Source: Clostridiaceae bacterium (GTDB lineage Bacteria > Bacillota > Clostridia > Peptostreptococcales > Peptostreptococcaceae). Taken from it: DNA of 41,865 nt. Numbering within the stretch: the stretch's first letter is position 1; each line of letters begins with the position of its first letter. The position numbers and the translations under genes are program-made. The stretch is taken from the NCBI GenBank assembly GCA_902362365.1, contig CABIVQ010000029.1, forward strand, positions 1 through 41,865, in the 5' to 3' direction. The notes beneath the pieces were generated by a model. That model did no database searches and was not told the DNA's origin. It worked only from the letters and a program-made list of their open reading frames with translations. Positions 25,549-33,729 of this stretch are shown piece after piece.

Positions 25549-26511
25549 CTATCCTTCAAGCTTAACTCTAGGATCTAAAATAGCTGTTAGTATATCAACT
25601 AACGTACTTGCTATTAAGACCATAGCTACGAACATAAGTGCTACAACCATTACAAGATTGTAGTTTGCAGATCTTATTGCTGTATTAAATACATTTCCAA
25701 CTCCCGGCCATTGGAAGATAGATTCTATAACAACTGAACCTGCTATAAGTGTTGGTAATCTAAATCCAACAAGTACTATAACTGGTGTTAGAGATACTCT
25801 AAATCCATGAACTAAATTTACCTTCCACTCAGGAATCCCTTTACTTCTTGCTGTTTTTATATATTCTTTGTTCATTGTATTTAGCATACTTGTTCTTGCA
25901 TACCTCATAACTCCAGCAGTAAGTGATAGTCCTAGTACTAACGATGGTAAAATTAAATATTCTATCCTATCCATGAAATTTACTACCCCAGGCGCTGTTC
26001 TTCCACCTACTGGCAACCATCCTAGATTTAAAGCAAATATCAATATAGCTACCATACCAAAGAAGAATTGTGGTATTGATACCCCTATCATCCCTGCTAC
26101 TGTTAATACATTGTCTCCTATAGATCCTCGTTTGATAGCTCCTATAACACCTAGAATACTACCTAAAACAGTTGATATTAATAACGCTGCTCCTGATAAT
26201 TCTAATGTTGCTGGTAATGTTTCTTTTATAATCTGAATTACTGGTACACCACTAGTTGAACTATATCCAAAGTTTCCTTGTAATAGTTGCCCTAACCACT
26301 TAAAGTATCTAACTACAAACCCATCATTTAATCCGTATGCTTCTCTAAGTGCATTTAATTGTTCTGTTGAAAGTCTTGCTAATGCTTCAGGGTCCATTAA
26401 ATGCGATACTGAATCCCCTGGAGTTAAATCTAATAAAAAATAAATAATAAATGTAATTATAAATAACATTGGAATCATTCCAAGTATTTTTTTCAACGTA
26501 TATTTAAACAT
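25549..26511 (-). CDS. Oligopeptide/dipeptide-type ABC transporter permease (DppB/OppB type)
   Basis: A 320-residue inner-membrane permease starting MFKYTLKKILGMIPMLFIIT, the usual OppB/DppB opening. It continues with DLTPGDSVSHLMDPEA (the family PGDP-type loop) and ends with ILDPRVKLEG, matching the conserved LDPR terminus. The EAA loop reads ARSKGIPEWKVNLVHGFR. It lies 113 bp downstream of the binding-protein gene, with a stem-loop in the gap, and starts the permease-ATPase block. Confidence 0.9.
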   Translation of the reverse strand: MFKYTLKKILGMIPMLFIITFIIYFLLDLTPGDSVSHLMDPEALARLSTEQLNALREAYGLNDGFVVRYFKWLGQLLQGNFGYSSTSGVPVIQIIKETLPATLELSGAALLISTVLGSILGVIGAIKRGSIGDNVLTVAGMIGVSIPQFFFGMVAILIFALNLGWLPVGGRTAPGVVNFMDRIEYLILPSLVLGLSLTAGVMRYARTSMLNTMNKEYIKTARSKGIPEWKVNLVHGFRVSLTPVIVLVGFRLPTLIAGSVVIESIFQWPGVGNVFNTAIRSANYNLVMVVALMFVAMVLIASTLVDILTAILDPRVKLEG

Positions 26512-26586
26512 CCCTAGCCTCCTTAAATAAAATTCTCCAACTAACCTTTTTGTTCCCCCTTAACATACATCAGTTACTTATAATAA

Positions 26587-26618
26587 AAGGGTTGTATAAC
26601 ATTAGTTATACACCCCTT
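26587..26618 (-). terminator. Intra-operon stem-loop after the binding-protein gene
   Basis: AAGGGTTGTATAAC (26587-26600) and GTTATACACCCCTT (26605-26618) form a 14-bp stem with one G-U pair and a 4-nt loop, 6 bp after the binding-protein stop. U-rich sequence follows on the minus strand. It probably ends most transcripts or shields the binding-protein mRNA, so the lipoprotein is made in excess. Confidence 0.7.
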
Positions 26619-26624
26619 AATTTA

Positions 26625-28292
26625 TTACTCAGCTAATGTCCACTTATGTATATCCCACTTATAGTTAAATTGTGGATTACCTAATTTTTCAGGCATACCT
26701 TGTATTTTATCACTTGTTATTACATATATTGGTTGATAATATAAAGGAAGTACAAATAACTCTTCATTCTCATATTTTTGTAAATTGAAGAATGCTTCTC
26801 TTTGCTCTTGTGCATCTATCGTTTTATTTGTTGCTTCTATTAATTTATCTAATTCTTCTGTTCCTGGTGTATGTGAGTTTAATGCTGCACCAGTTTGATA
26901 TCTATCATAATATTCATGCATTGATAATGCAGCTGTTGCCCCATAACATAAGTCAAAATCAACTGCTGATGGTCCATTTACAGGATCTTCAGGTAAAGAC
27001 CATAATAATGTAGCTAAATCACCTTCAACAAGTCTAAATTTCATTTTTATACCTACTTGAGATAAGTAATTTTGAATTATTGACATTAAATCAACTGTTT
27101 GTTGATCATCGTAATAATAAACTACATCTAATTCTGTGTTTGGATCCCAGTTAGCTTCTTCTAATAACTTTTTAGCTTTTTCTGGATCATAGTCATAATT
27201 ATTTAATCCATCAACTTTATCAACACCGTCTGGAGTTAAACTGTTAGCCTTTTCTGCAGCACCATCAAATATACCATCAAGTATTTCATCCATATCTAAT
27301 GCATACATTATTGCTTGACGAACTCTCTTATCAGCTAAAGGTGCCTCTGAACCATCTTTCTTAGGGAATTTGTTAGCAAAGAATAATCTTGTATATCTAA
27401 CATCAACTTTATCTATGTTTATTCCATCAACACCTTCAAGAGACTTAACATCAGCTATATTTTTTGTATATGAGTAGTCAAGCAATCCAGCTTTCGCATT
27501 TGTAACTAAGTTTGGATCACTATCTCCAGCACTTGGATTTAAGTGCATCTTATATGTTGGTGCTCCATCCCAGTATTTATCAAAGCCTGCTAATGTAGTG
27601 TAGTTACCCATTTTTACTTCTTCAACTTTAAATGGTCCTGAACCTATAGGATTTCTAAAGAATTCAGATTGTTGGAATTGAACAGGGTCAACATCCTTTA
27701 AATGTTTTTCAGGTAATGGTGCAAATTGTGTAAATGTAAGTAATGCATCTGGAGCTAATTTTTCAAATTTTATATCTATATTATTTCCATCAATTGTGAT
27801 ACCTGAGATATCATCTGCTTTACCATCTAAGTACTCAGTTGCACCTTCTATTGCTTTAAATGTATTTGCAAATACGTTATTAATAACTGTTGTTTTTAAA
27901 CTGTATTCAATACTCCATTTTATATCTTGTGGTGTAATAGGTTCACCATCATGCCAAAAAACGTTTTCTCTCAATGTAAACTTTAAGTTTAATCCGTCTT
28001 CAGACATTTCATATGATTTAGCTAATTGCCCTTCACCAGAAATTGGATCTAAGTTTTCATCTGCAAAAATTAATCTGTCATATAAAACTTTGTTGTACAC
28101 GAATGTACCTGGATTTAACCATGGCGCCTCGAAGAATTCCTCCGGTCCCCCATTAGTATAAAGAGTGTTTTCTGCTGCTTTTGTAGTTCCCCCTTGCTCA
28201 CTTTTTCCTTCATTACCCGTGCTAGAGCACCCAGCTAAATTTAGTGTTAGTAACGAAGTAACAAATAAGCTTATTAATTTCTTGTTCTTCAT
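26625..28292 (-). CDS. Peptide-type (SBP family 5) solute-binding lipoprotein, probable sialic-acid transporter component
   Basis: A 555-residue family-5 binding protein. The signal peptide ends in lipobox LNLAGC with the following CSSTG. The mature part shows LAKSYEMSEDGLNLKFTLRE and FWHDGEPITPQDIKWSIEY, the standard family-5 segment, and later VRQAIMYALDMDEIL. It captures substrate outside the cell for the Dpp-type permease. Family 5 usually binds peptides, but in nan operons related systems (SatABCD of Haemophilus ducreyi) import sialic acid. The operon content makes that the leading hypothesis. Upstream is the RpiR regulator gene with only 56 bp between. Confidence 0.88.
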   Translation of the reverse strand: MKNKKLISLFVTSLLTLNLAGCSSTGNEGKSEQGGTTKAAENTLYTNGGPEEFFEAPWLNPGTFVYNKVLYDRLIFADENLDPISGEGQLAKSYEMSEDGLNLKFTLRENVFWHDGEPITPQDIKWSIEYSLKTTVINNVFANTFKAIEGATEYLDGKADDISGITIDGNNIDIKFEKLAPDALLTFTQFAPLPEKHLKDVDPVQFQQSEFFRNPIGSGPFKVEEVKMGNYTTLAGFDKYWDGAPTYKMHLNPSAGDSDPNLVTNAKAGLLDYSYTKNIADVKSLEGVDGINIDKVDVRYTRLFFANKFPKKDGSEAPLADKRVRQAIMYALDMDEILDGIFDGAAEKANSLTPDGVDKVDGLNNYDYDPEKAKKLLEEANWDPNTELDVVYYYDDQQTVDLMSIIQNYLSQVGIKMKFRLVEGDLATLLWSLPEDPVNGPSAVDFDLCYGATAALSMHEYYDRYQTGAALNSHTPGTEELDKLIEATNKTIDAQEQREAFFNLQKYENEELFVLPLYYQPIYVITSDKIQGMPEKLGNPQFNYKWDIHKWTLAE

Positions 28293-28322
28293 AACCTCAT
28301 CCTTTCTCTTTTATTTTATAAA

Positions 28323-28335
28323 GGTATATTATACC
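28323..28335. promoter_or_regulatory. Candidate operator overlapping a -10 box of the sialic-acid operon
   Basis: GGTATA-T-TATACC is a perfect palindrome. On the minus strand it reads GGTATAATATACC and contains a consensus TATAAT, 31 bp upstream of the binding-protein ATG. A repressor here would cover the promoter. No convincing -35 box is seen. A related half-site (GGTATA) occurs on the minus strand at 29275-29270, upstream of the regulator gene. Link to the RpiR protein is inference. Confidence 0.45.
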
Positions 28336-28348
28336 TAGTAAAACCAAA

Positions 28349-29173
28349 TTAAATTATTATATTATCTTCATCAAATTTAGATAAAGCATTTAAAGTATTT
28401 AGTTTTGTCTGATAATAGCATTCATTATTTATGAAATATGTATATAATATATCTACCATTACCAGAATAGGAAATTGAGGCGATATACAATCACCGGCAT
28501 CTAATGCCTTAATTGTAGGTATTAATATTATTTCGTCACAAAAACTTGATAAATGAAATGATCTATTTGATGTCAGCATTATGACTTTTGCTCCATTTGA
28601 TTTTGCAATACTTATTCCTTGAAGTATTTCCTTTGTAGTTCCACTTAAAGATATTGCAATAACAACGCTTTCATGATTTGCAAGAGATGATAACATTTTT
28701 ATTCTATGTGAGTCATATACAGCTTCTATATTTAATCCTAATCTCATAAATCTTAAATGTACTTCTTCAGCTGCTATTCCAGAACTCCCCATTCCAAAAA
28801 CGCATACTTTTTTAGATGTTGTTAGAAAATGAGCAATTTTTTTCATTTGTCCTTGGTTTATCATTTTATGACAGCTATCTAATAAATCTTGATATGTGTT
28901 AATAACTAAATTTGATATTTCTTCTTTATTGTATTTACTAATGTTCTTTTCATATTCAAATATAAATTCTCTAAAACCTTTATATCCACACTTCTTTGCA
29001 AACCTTGATAAAGAAGCTTCAGATACAAATAATTTTTCTGATACTGATTTTGATGATAATTTTTGTGTTTCCTTATTGTTTATAAAAAAATTGGCTATAG
29101 TTTTTTCTACATTAGTAAACTGCTCATATCTTGACTTTAGATTTTTCAAAACAGTGTTGTCAGAATATTCCAT
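28349..29173 (-). CDS. RpiR/MurR-family transcriptional regulator
   Basis: A 274-residue regulator. An N-terminal RpiR helix-turn-helix domain (about 1-75) includes SSKSVSEKLFVSEASLSRFAK. A SIS phosphosugar-binding domain (about 110-245) follows, with VFGMGSSGIAAEEVHLRFMR and AISLSGTTKEIL. RpiR proteins sense phosphorylated sugars; those next to nan genes (often called NanR) usually respond to ManNAc-6-phosphate or GlcNAc-6-phosphate. I start at the ATG at 29173, preceded by AAGGAGAAGG; a TTG nine codons earlier would overlap that site. It stands directly upstream of the sialic-acid operon and is co-directional, so it is its probable regulator. Confidence 0.88.
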   Translation of the reverse strand: MEYSDNTVLKNLKSRYEQFTNVEKTIANFFINNKETQKLSSKSVSEKLFVSEASLSRFAKKCGYKGFREFIFEYEKNISKYNKEEISNLVINTYQDLLDSCHKMINQGQMKKIAHFLTTSKKVCVFGMGSSGIAAEEVHLRFMRLGLNIEAVYDSHRIKMLSSLANHESVVIAISLSGTTKEILQGISIAKSNGAKVIMLTSNRSFHLSSFCDEIILIPTIKALDAGDCISPQFPILVMVDILYTYFINNECYYQTKLNTLNALSKFDEDNIII

Positions 29174-29377
29174 AATATCCTTCTCCTTTTCATTAGCCAA
29201 TCAAGCTGTTATACTTTCATACTTTATTAGAATTTCTTGCTATATCTATTTATACTGTAAGTGTATCTATATACCATTATTTTCGCAACAATTTTGAAAG
29301 TTTTTGAAAGAAATTTTATTTTTTTTTCATTTTTTTATTCTAAGTCTTTATTTTTTGGCTACTTTTTTAAATTTTTC

Positions 29378-29391
29378 TGAAAGTACTTTCA
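29378..29391. promoter_or_regulatory. Perfect TGAAA-type palindrome, candidate RpiR operator
   Basis: TGAAAGTACTTTCA is a perfect 14-bp palindrome about 205 bp upstream of the RpiR gene. TGAAA-N4-TTTCA dyads are a common operator form for RpiR-family regulators. Two further TTGAAAG half-sites lie at about 29294-29310. The stretch 29174-29565 otherwise shows only AT-rich leader sequence with no gene. Confidence 0.5.
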
Positions 29392-29568
29392 AAACAGTTA
29401 AATATCTATAGTAATACCAATCCAATATAAAAATAAACTTAATAGTAATATCTCTATGTATATTGATACTTTTCATCTAATATCGTAAATTCTTAATGTC
29501 AAAACTTTATATTATATAGAAGTTTTAGTTGTATTAAGTGTATTTCAAGTTTAGTAGTTTGAAGTAAA

Positions 29569-29603
29569 AAAAGATGGTAGAATAAAATTCTTCCACCATC
29601 TTT
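29569..29603 (-). terminator. Orphan terminator of a decayed kinase gene
   Basis: GATGGTAGAA (29573-29582) and TTCCACCATC (29591-29600), extended by A/T pairs, form a hairpin with one G-U pair on the minus strand. It lies directly downstream of the histidine-kinase remnant and so looks like that gene's surviving terminator. It may now end metQ transcripts. Confidence 0.7.
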
Positions 29604-29610
29604 CTTAATT

Positions 29611-29810
29611 TATTTAACAGGAAAATAATTGTAAATTTAGTCCCCTTACATTTTTCACTCTCCACATATATCTCTCCCTTATGTAGGTCAATAATATGTT
29701 TTGTTATAAATAAAAACCTAAAATGCCTTTAGATTCAATACTTTCATAACTAAAGTCGTTTCTTATACTATAACAATATTATATTGAATTTTTGTTTCCA
29801 TATCGACAAT
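29611..29810 (-). pseudogene. Second histidine-kinase remnant, C-terminal fragments
   Basis: On the minus strand, around 29710-29611, the sequence reads TKHIIDLHKGEIYVESEKCK then GTKFTIIF. This is nearly the same as the end of the propeller kinase (TKHIIDLHNGEIYVESEKDK, GTKFIIILPEK). Around 29790-29725 it reads NIVIV-stop-ETTL and, after a frameshift, ESKGI, matching DIVYIVEETALTL and ESLGI of the same protein. The roughly 110 residues that should lie between are deleted. This is a scar of a close paralogue of the 13935-17126 kinase. No intact open frame remains. Confidence 0.85.
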
Positions 29811-29890
29811 ATCAAAATAATCATTTTAAGAATTGAGGTATAGTTGAAAAAATAGGATACATTTATATATAAGCTTTATATCAAGTTAGT

Positions 29891-30694
29891 TTAAAATACA
29901 GGTACTATAGTTCCTTGATATTCTTTATTAATAAAATCCCTTGCTTCATCAGATGTTAGTGCTTTCTCTAATACTTTTATCTTTTCACTTTCCTCATCAC
30001 CATTTCTTGCAGCTATTATATTAGCATAAGCATCATCAAGCGGTGCTATTAATATACCTTTTTCATTAGCGTTAAGTCCTGCTGCTACAGCATAGTTTGT
30101 ATTTATAAATGCTGCTTCAACATCTTTTAATATACTAGGTAATAATGATGCCTCTGCTTCTATAAATTTTAAATTTTTAGGATTTTCTGTTATATCATTT
30201 GGTGTTACTAGTTCACCTTCTTTTAGTTTTATTAACCCTGCTTTCTCCAATAATCTTAATGATCTTGATTCATTACTTGGGTCATTAGTAAGCGCTATTG
30301 TATCTCCATCTTGTAATGCTTCTAGTGAATCTCTTTTTTCAGAGTATAAAGTAATTGGACATCCGTAAAGTGCTTCTACTGCAACTAAATCATATCCTTT
30401 TTCTTCATTAGTCTTATCTAAGAAAGGTTTGTGCTGGAATAAATTCGCATCAAGTTCACCATCATTTAAAGCTGTATTCGGTAATACATAGTCATTAAAT
30501 ACTTTTATTTCCAATTCGTATCCTTCTTTTTCAATTAATGGTTTAATTTCATTTAAAAGTGCTTCTCCTGGTACTAAATTACATCCTACTACTATTTTTT
30601 TATCGTCTTCTTTATTTTTAGTTGAAGAACATCCAACTACTGATATTGATAAAACTCCCGCTAATGCTAATCCTATTATTTTCTTTAATTTCAT
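29891..30694 (-). CDS. metQ: Methionine-binding lipoprotein MetQ
   Basis: A 267-residue NlpA/MetQ family lipoprotein. The signal peptide ends in lipobox SVVGC. The mature part has the family features VFNDYVLPNTALNDGELDAN, FQHKPFLD, ALTNDPSNESRSLRLLEKAG and INTNYAVAAGL. It binds L- or D-methionine outside the membrane and passes it to MetI. It is last in metNIQ, 26 bp after metI, under the T-box at 32401-32700. Confidence 0.93.
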   Translation of the reverse strand: MKLKKIIGLALAGVLSISVVGCSSTKNKEDDKKIVVGCNLVPGEALLNEIKPLIEKEGYELEIKVFNDYVLPNTALNDGELDANLFQHKPFLDKTNEEKGYDLVAVEALYGCPITLYSEKRDSLEALQDGDTIALTNDPSNESRSLRLLEKAGLIKLKEGELVTPNDITENPKNLKFIEAEASLLPSILKDVEAAFINTNYAVAAGLNANEKGILIAPLDDAYANIIAARNGDEESEKIKVLEKALTSDEARDFINKEYQGTIVPVF

Positions 30695-30720
30695 TTTAAA
30701 TTCCCCCTCAAGTATTATAA

Positions 30721-31380
30721 TTATGATAATTTTTTATAAGCTAAATTTCCTAAATATTGGATTACCTGGACTATTATTATTAATGTTACTACTGTATAAA
30801 TCATTGCTTGTGTATCAAATCTTTGGTGACCATAAGTAAGTGCTACTGCTCCAAGACCACCTGCCCCTACTGAACCTGCCATCGCTGTATATCCTAATAT
30901 AGATATTGTTGATAAAGTTATTCCTGATACTATAGATGGCAATGCCTCCTTTATCATTACTTTAAATATTATTTGAAAATCTGATGCTCCAAATGATTTT
31001 GCTGCTTCTATAAGTCCTCTATCAACTTCTTTTAATGCACTTTCTATCACCCTCGCTATGAATGGTGCTGCACCTATAGTAAGTGGTACAAGAGCTGCAT
31101 CTACTCCTATTGATGTCCCTACTATCATTCTAGTAAAAGGTATTATTGCTACAATTAGAATGATAAATGGGAAACTACGAACTGTATTTATTATAGCTCC
31201 TAATACTGTATTTATTTGTTTATTTGGTCTAAGTCCCTTCTCATCCGTTACTACTAATATGATTGCAATTATAAATCCAATTATTGTTGCTAATACTGTT
31301 GCTATGATTGTCATATATAAAGTTTGACCTAAGGCTTCTAATAAAATATTTTCTACAAATTCTAAAAAGTTAGTTTTCAT
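30721..31380 (-). CDS. metI: Methionine ABC transporter permease MetI
   Basis: A 219-residue permease with five predicted membrane segments. MetI features include TIGAAPFIARVIE, the EAA loop AAKSFGASDFQIIFKVMIKE and the Gly-rich AMAGSVGAGGLGAVALTYG. It dimerises to form the channel of the MetNIQ importer. The gene follows metN by 24 bp. Confidence 0.93.
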   Translation of the reverse strand: MKTNFLEFVENILLEALGQTLYMTIIATVLATIIGFIIAIILVVTDEKGLRPNKQINTVLGAIINTVRSFPFIILIVAIIPFTRMIVGTSIGVDAALVPLTIGAAPFIARVIESALKEVDRGLIEAAKSFGASDFQIIFKVMIKEALPSIVSGITLSTISILGYTAMAGSVGAGGLGAVALTYGHQRFDTQAMIYTVVTLIIIVQVIQYLGNLAYKKLS

Positions 31381-31404
31381 ATATTCTTCCTCCTATTATA
31401 TTTT

Positions 31405-32361
31405 CTATATAACTTCCCATTTTATATTTGTTGAGTTTAAGTAATTTGTTACTAATTCATGCTTATCTTCTTCGATATTTATAACAAGAGAACCTAATAC
31501 ATCTTCTCTAAATTTCTCAAGCTTCCCCCATACTATTGAAAAATCAATATCTAAACTTCTAGCCATTGAAGTTATTACAGATTTGTTTGAAGAATCTTTA
31601 GGGAAATATAATTTTATATTCACTCCGCTATTTGGTACTACATCTTCTTCTCCTAGTAACTCTTTCAAAGCTTTTGGATGATTTAAGAATAATTCTTCTG
31701 TATCTCCACACTCTTGTACTTCTCCACCTTTTAATATAGCAACCTTACTGCAAACATCTTTTACAACTTCCATCTGATGAGTAACAATAACTATAGTTAT
31801 ACCTAACTTTTGATTAATATCTTTAAGTAATTCAAGTATTGATTTTGTTGTTTTTGGATCTAGTGCTGAGGTAGCTTCATCACAAAGTAGTATTTCTGGT
31901 TCTAGTGTTAAAGCTCTTGCTATTGCTACTCTTTGCTTTTGACCTCCACTTAATTGCTTTGGTCTATTTTTTGCTTTATCTTCTAAACCAACTAAGTTCA
32001 ATAATTCATTTACTTTTTTATCTATTTTTGATTTTGTATATCCCCAACATTTTAATGGTAATGCTATATTTTCATAAACGGTTAATCTTTCAAGTAATGA
32101 AAAATGTTGAAATATCATTCCCAAGTTCTTTCTAAATTCTCTTATTTCTTTTTGATTTAAATTTTTTACTTCTTTATTATCTACTAATATGCTTCCTTCA
32201 TTATAATTTTCAAGCCCATTGATACATCTTAATAAAGTCGATTTACCTGCACCACTATGGCCAACTAACCCGAAAATTTCACCTTTATCTATCTCTATAT
32301 TTATATCTTTTAGTACTTGAGTACTATCAAAATTTTTATTTACTCCTTTTAGGCTTATCAT
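31405..32361 (-). CDS. metN: Methionine ABC transporter ATPase MetN
   Basis: A 318-residue ATPase. The nucleotide-binding domain has Walker A GHSGAGKS (34-41), signature LSGGQKQRVAIARAL, Walker B ILLCDEATSALDP and switch His VTHQMEV. The last 75 or so residues (from about 243) form the NIL domain, which binds methionine and inhibits transport when the cell is replete. Start: ATG preceded by AGGAGGG. First gene after the T-box leader. Confidence 0.93.
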   Translation of the reverse strand: MISLKGVNKNFDSTQVLKDINIEIDKGEIFGLVGHSGAGKSTLLRCINGLENYNEGSILVDNKEVKNLNQKEIREFRKNLGMIFQHFSLLERLTVYENIALPLKCWGYTKSKIDKKVNELLNLVGLEDKAKNRPKQLSGGQKQRVAIARALTLEPEILLCDEATSALDPKTTKSILELLKDINQKLGITIVIVTHQMEVVKDVCSKVAILKGGEVQECGDTEELFLNHPKALKELLGEEDVVPNSGVNIKLYFPKDSSNKSVITSMARSLDIDFSIVWGKLEKFREDVLGSLVINIEEDKHELVTNYLNSTNIKWEVI

Positions 32362-32400
32362 TTTTTCCCTCCTAATTTAATCAATTTATTTAATTTATAC

Positions 32401-32705
32401 ATTAAAAAAGCTCCCGAACCTAAGAAATAATTCTTAGGAACGAGAGCATAAGCTTCGTGTTACCATCCTATTTTATTTGTATTTCGCAATACAAACCTCA
32501 TCAAGTACGCCAAATAATTTTTGGTTATACTCTATCACTGTAACGGGTGAACCCGTTGTAGCCTAAATCTTATCGATCTCGGTACACCACTCCAAGGCCA
32601 TTTTCTCTTTAATATCCTTTGCTCCTTCTCACCAAATAGGAACTCTCTGTAAAAGTATTCTCAAAGGTACTTTCCTTTTCTTCGCGTTTATTATTGTATT
32701 CTCTA
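32401..32705 (-). promoter_or_regulatory. T-box riboswitch leader of metNIQ
   Basis: The minus-strand leader of about 300 nt has the T-box bulge AGGATGGTAACACG (32469-32456; consensus AGGGTGGNACCGCG). A terminator hairpin follows, with arms 32433-32447 and 32410-32424, then U6. Upstream, stem I elements GAGAGTTCC and GGTGAGAAGG are visible. An ATG at 32601-32599 lies in the region where the specifier loop is expected, which fits methionine. Uncharged tRNA-Met would bind, form the antiterminator and let metNIQ be transcribed. Specifier identity is inferred, not proved by folding. Confidence 0.88.
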
Positions 32706-32713
32706 TATTTAAT

Positions 32714-32742
32714 ATAATATATAGTGTTTAGTATAATGTCAA
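32714..32742 (-). promoter_or_regulatory. Promoter of the metNIQ T-box transcript
   Basis: On the minus strand a perfect TTGACA (32742-32737), a 17-bp spacer and TATTAT (32719-32714) sit just upstream of the T-box leader. This is the best housekeeping promoter in the window. Confidence 0.85.
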
Positions 32743-32792
32743 TATTTTTCTGAAAATTATTTATTTTTAATCTTCTTTGAAAAATTAATAAT

Positions 32793-32826
32793 ATAAATTA
32801 TAGCTATTCCAGAAGCTATAATTTAT
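32793..32826. repeat. 13-bp perfect inverted repeat upstream of the YczE-family gene
   Basis: ATAAATTATAGCT (32793-32805) and AGCTATAATTTAT (32814-32826) flank an 8-nt loop, between the divergent metNIQ promoter and the plus-strand membrane protein gene. It could be an operator or a hairpin in the 5' leader. It is too AU-rich to be a confident terminator. Confidence 0.5.
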
Positions 32827-32910
32827 GAATATTTTTAAATAAGTAGAAAGGATATGTTTCACTATGTTATTCTTATATATAGCGCATATTTTTTAGGGGA
32901 GATGAATAAA

Positions 32911-33591
32911 TTGAAATCAGCAATATTTAAATTTGTAAAAATGATAATAGGTTTTTGTTTTTGTGCAATAGGCATAGTAATGACTATAAATGCTAATTTA
33001 GGTCTATCACCTTGGGATGTTTTACATGAAGGTATATACAAAATAACAAGTATTACAATGGGAAATGCAAGTATAATAGTTGGAACTATGGTAGTTGTAG
33101 TAAATATCTTGCTAAAAGAAAATTTAGGCTGGGGTACTATAATTAATATGATTCTTGTTGGAATACTTATGGATGTACTAATGCTAAATCATTTAATTCC
33201 TATTGCCGATAATTTTGTAACTGGAATTATAATGATGTTATTAGGAATGTTTATACTTGGGATTGGTTGCGTACTTTACTTAGGCTCAGGGTTTGGAAGT
33301 GGACCTAGAGATGGTATGATGGTAGCAATTCAAAGAAAAACAGGAAAATCACTTACTCTTATAAGAGGTGTTATGGAAGTCTCCGCACTTATAGTTGGTT
33401 ATTTCTTAGGCGGTACTGTAGGTATTGGTACAGTTATAAGTGCTTTCGGATTAGGATATTTTATTGAGCTTGCATTTAAAATATGTAAGTTTGATAGTGC
33501 TTCAGTTAAACATAGATATATAATCGACGATATAAATTATCTTAAAAGATTCTTTACGCAGAAAAAAAATGATAAAAATACTGTTTTTTAA
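32911..33591 (+). CDS. YczE/YitT-like integral membrane protein
   Basis: A 226-residue membrane protein with five or six hydrophobic segments. It begins, after a Lys-rich start, with KMIIGFCFCAIGIVMTINAN, followed by the family motif LGLSPWDVLHEG. A second conserved block is GSGFGSGPRDGMMVAI. This matches the YczE group (DUF6198-like), members of unknown transport function. An upstream ATG at 32854 and one at 32902 are both too close to purine-rich sites; AGGGGAG at 32895-32901 is 9 bases from TTG at 32911, so a TTG start is likely. It is a single plus-strand gene. Confidence 0.8.
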   Translation: MKSAIFKFVKMIIGFCFCAIGIVMTINANLGLSPWDVLHEGIYKITSITMGNASIIVGTMVVVVNILLKENLGWGTIINMILVGILMDVLMLNHLIPIADNFVTGIIMMLLGMFILGIGCVLYLGSGFGSGPRDGMMVAIQRKTGKSLTLIRGVMEVSALIVGYFLGGTVGIGTVISAFGLGYFIELAFKICKFDSASVKHRYIIDDINYLKRFFTQKKNDKNTVF

Positions 33592-33600
33592 AAATAGCAA

Positions 33601-33644
33601 AAAGATATTATTGGAATTTATTAACTCCAGTAATATCTTTTTTT
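33601..33644. terminator. Bidirectional terminator between YczE-type gene and deglycase gene
   Basis: AAAGATATTATTGGA (33601-33615) pairs with TCCAGTAATATCTTT (33626-33640), one wobble, 10-nt loop. T-rich runs lie on both sides. It serves the plus-strand gene ending at 33591 and probably the PTS operon arriving from the right. Confidence 0.8.
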
Positions 33645-33729
33645 ATAAAATATTTATTTTAACAAACTTTTATATATTCTCTATAATTTATAGTTCACTA
33701 TTTCATTCTAATTTATTAAAACCTTATTT

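Noticed and set aside
29291..29345. Poly-T/A stretch with TTGAAAG repeats as a repeat array
   Set aside because: Low-complexity AT sequence in a leader region; spacing is irregular and there are only a few units.
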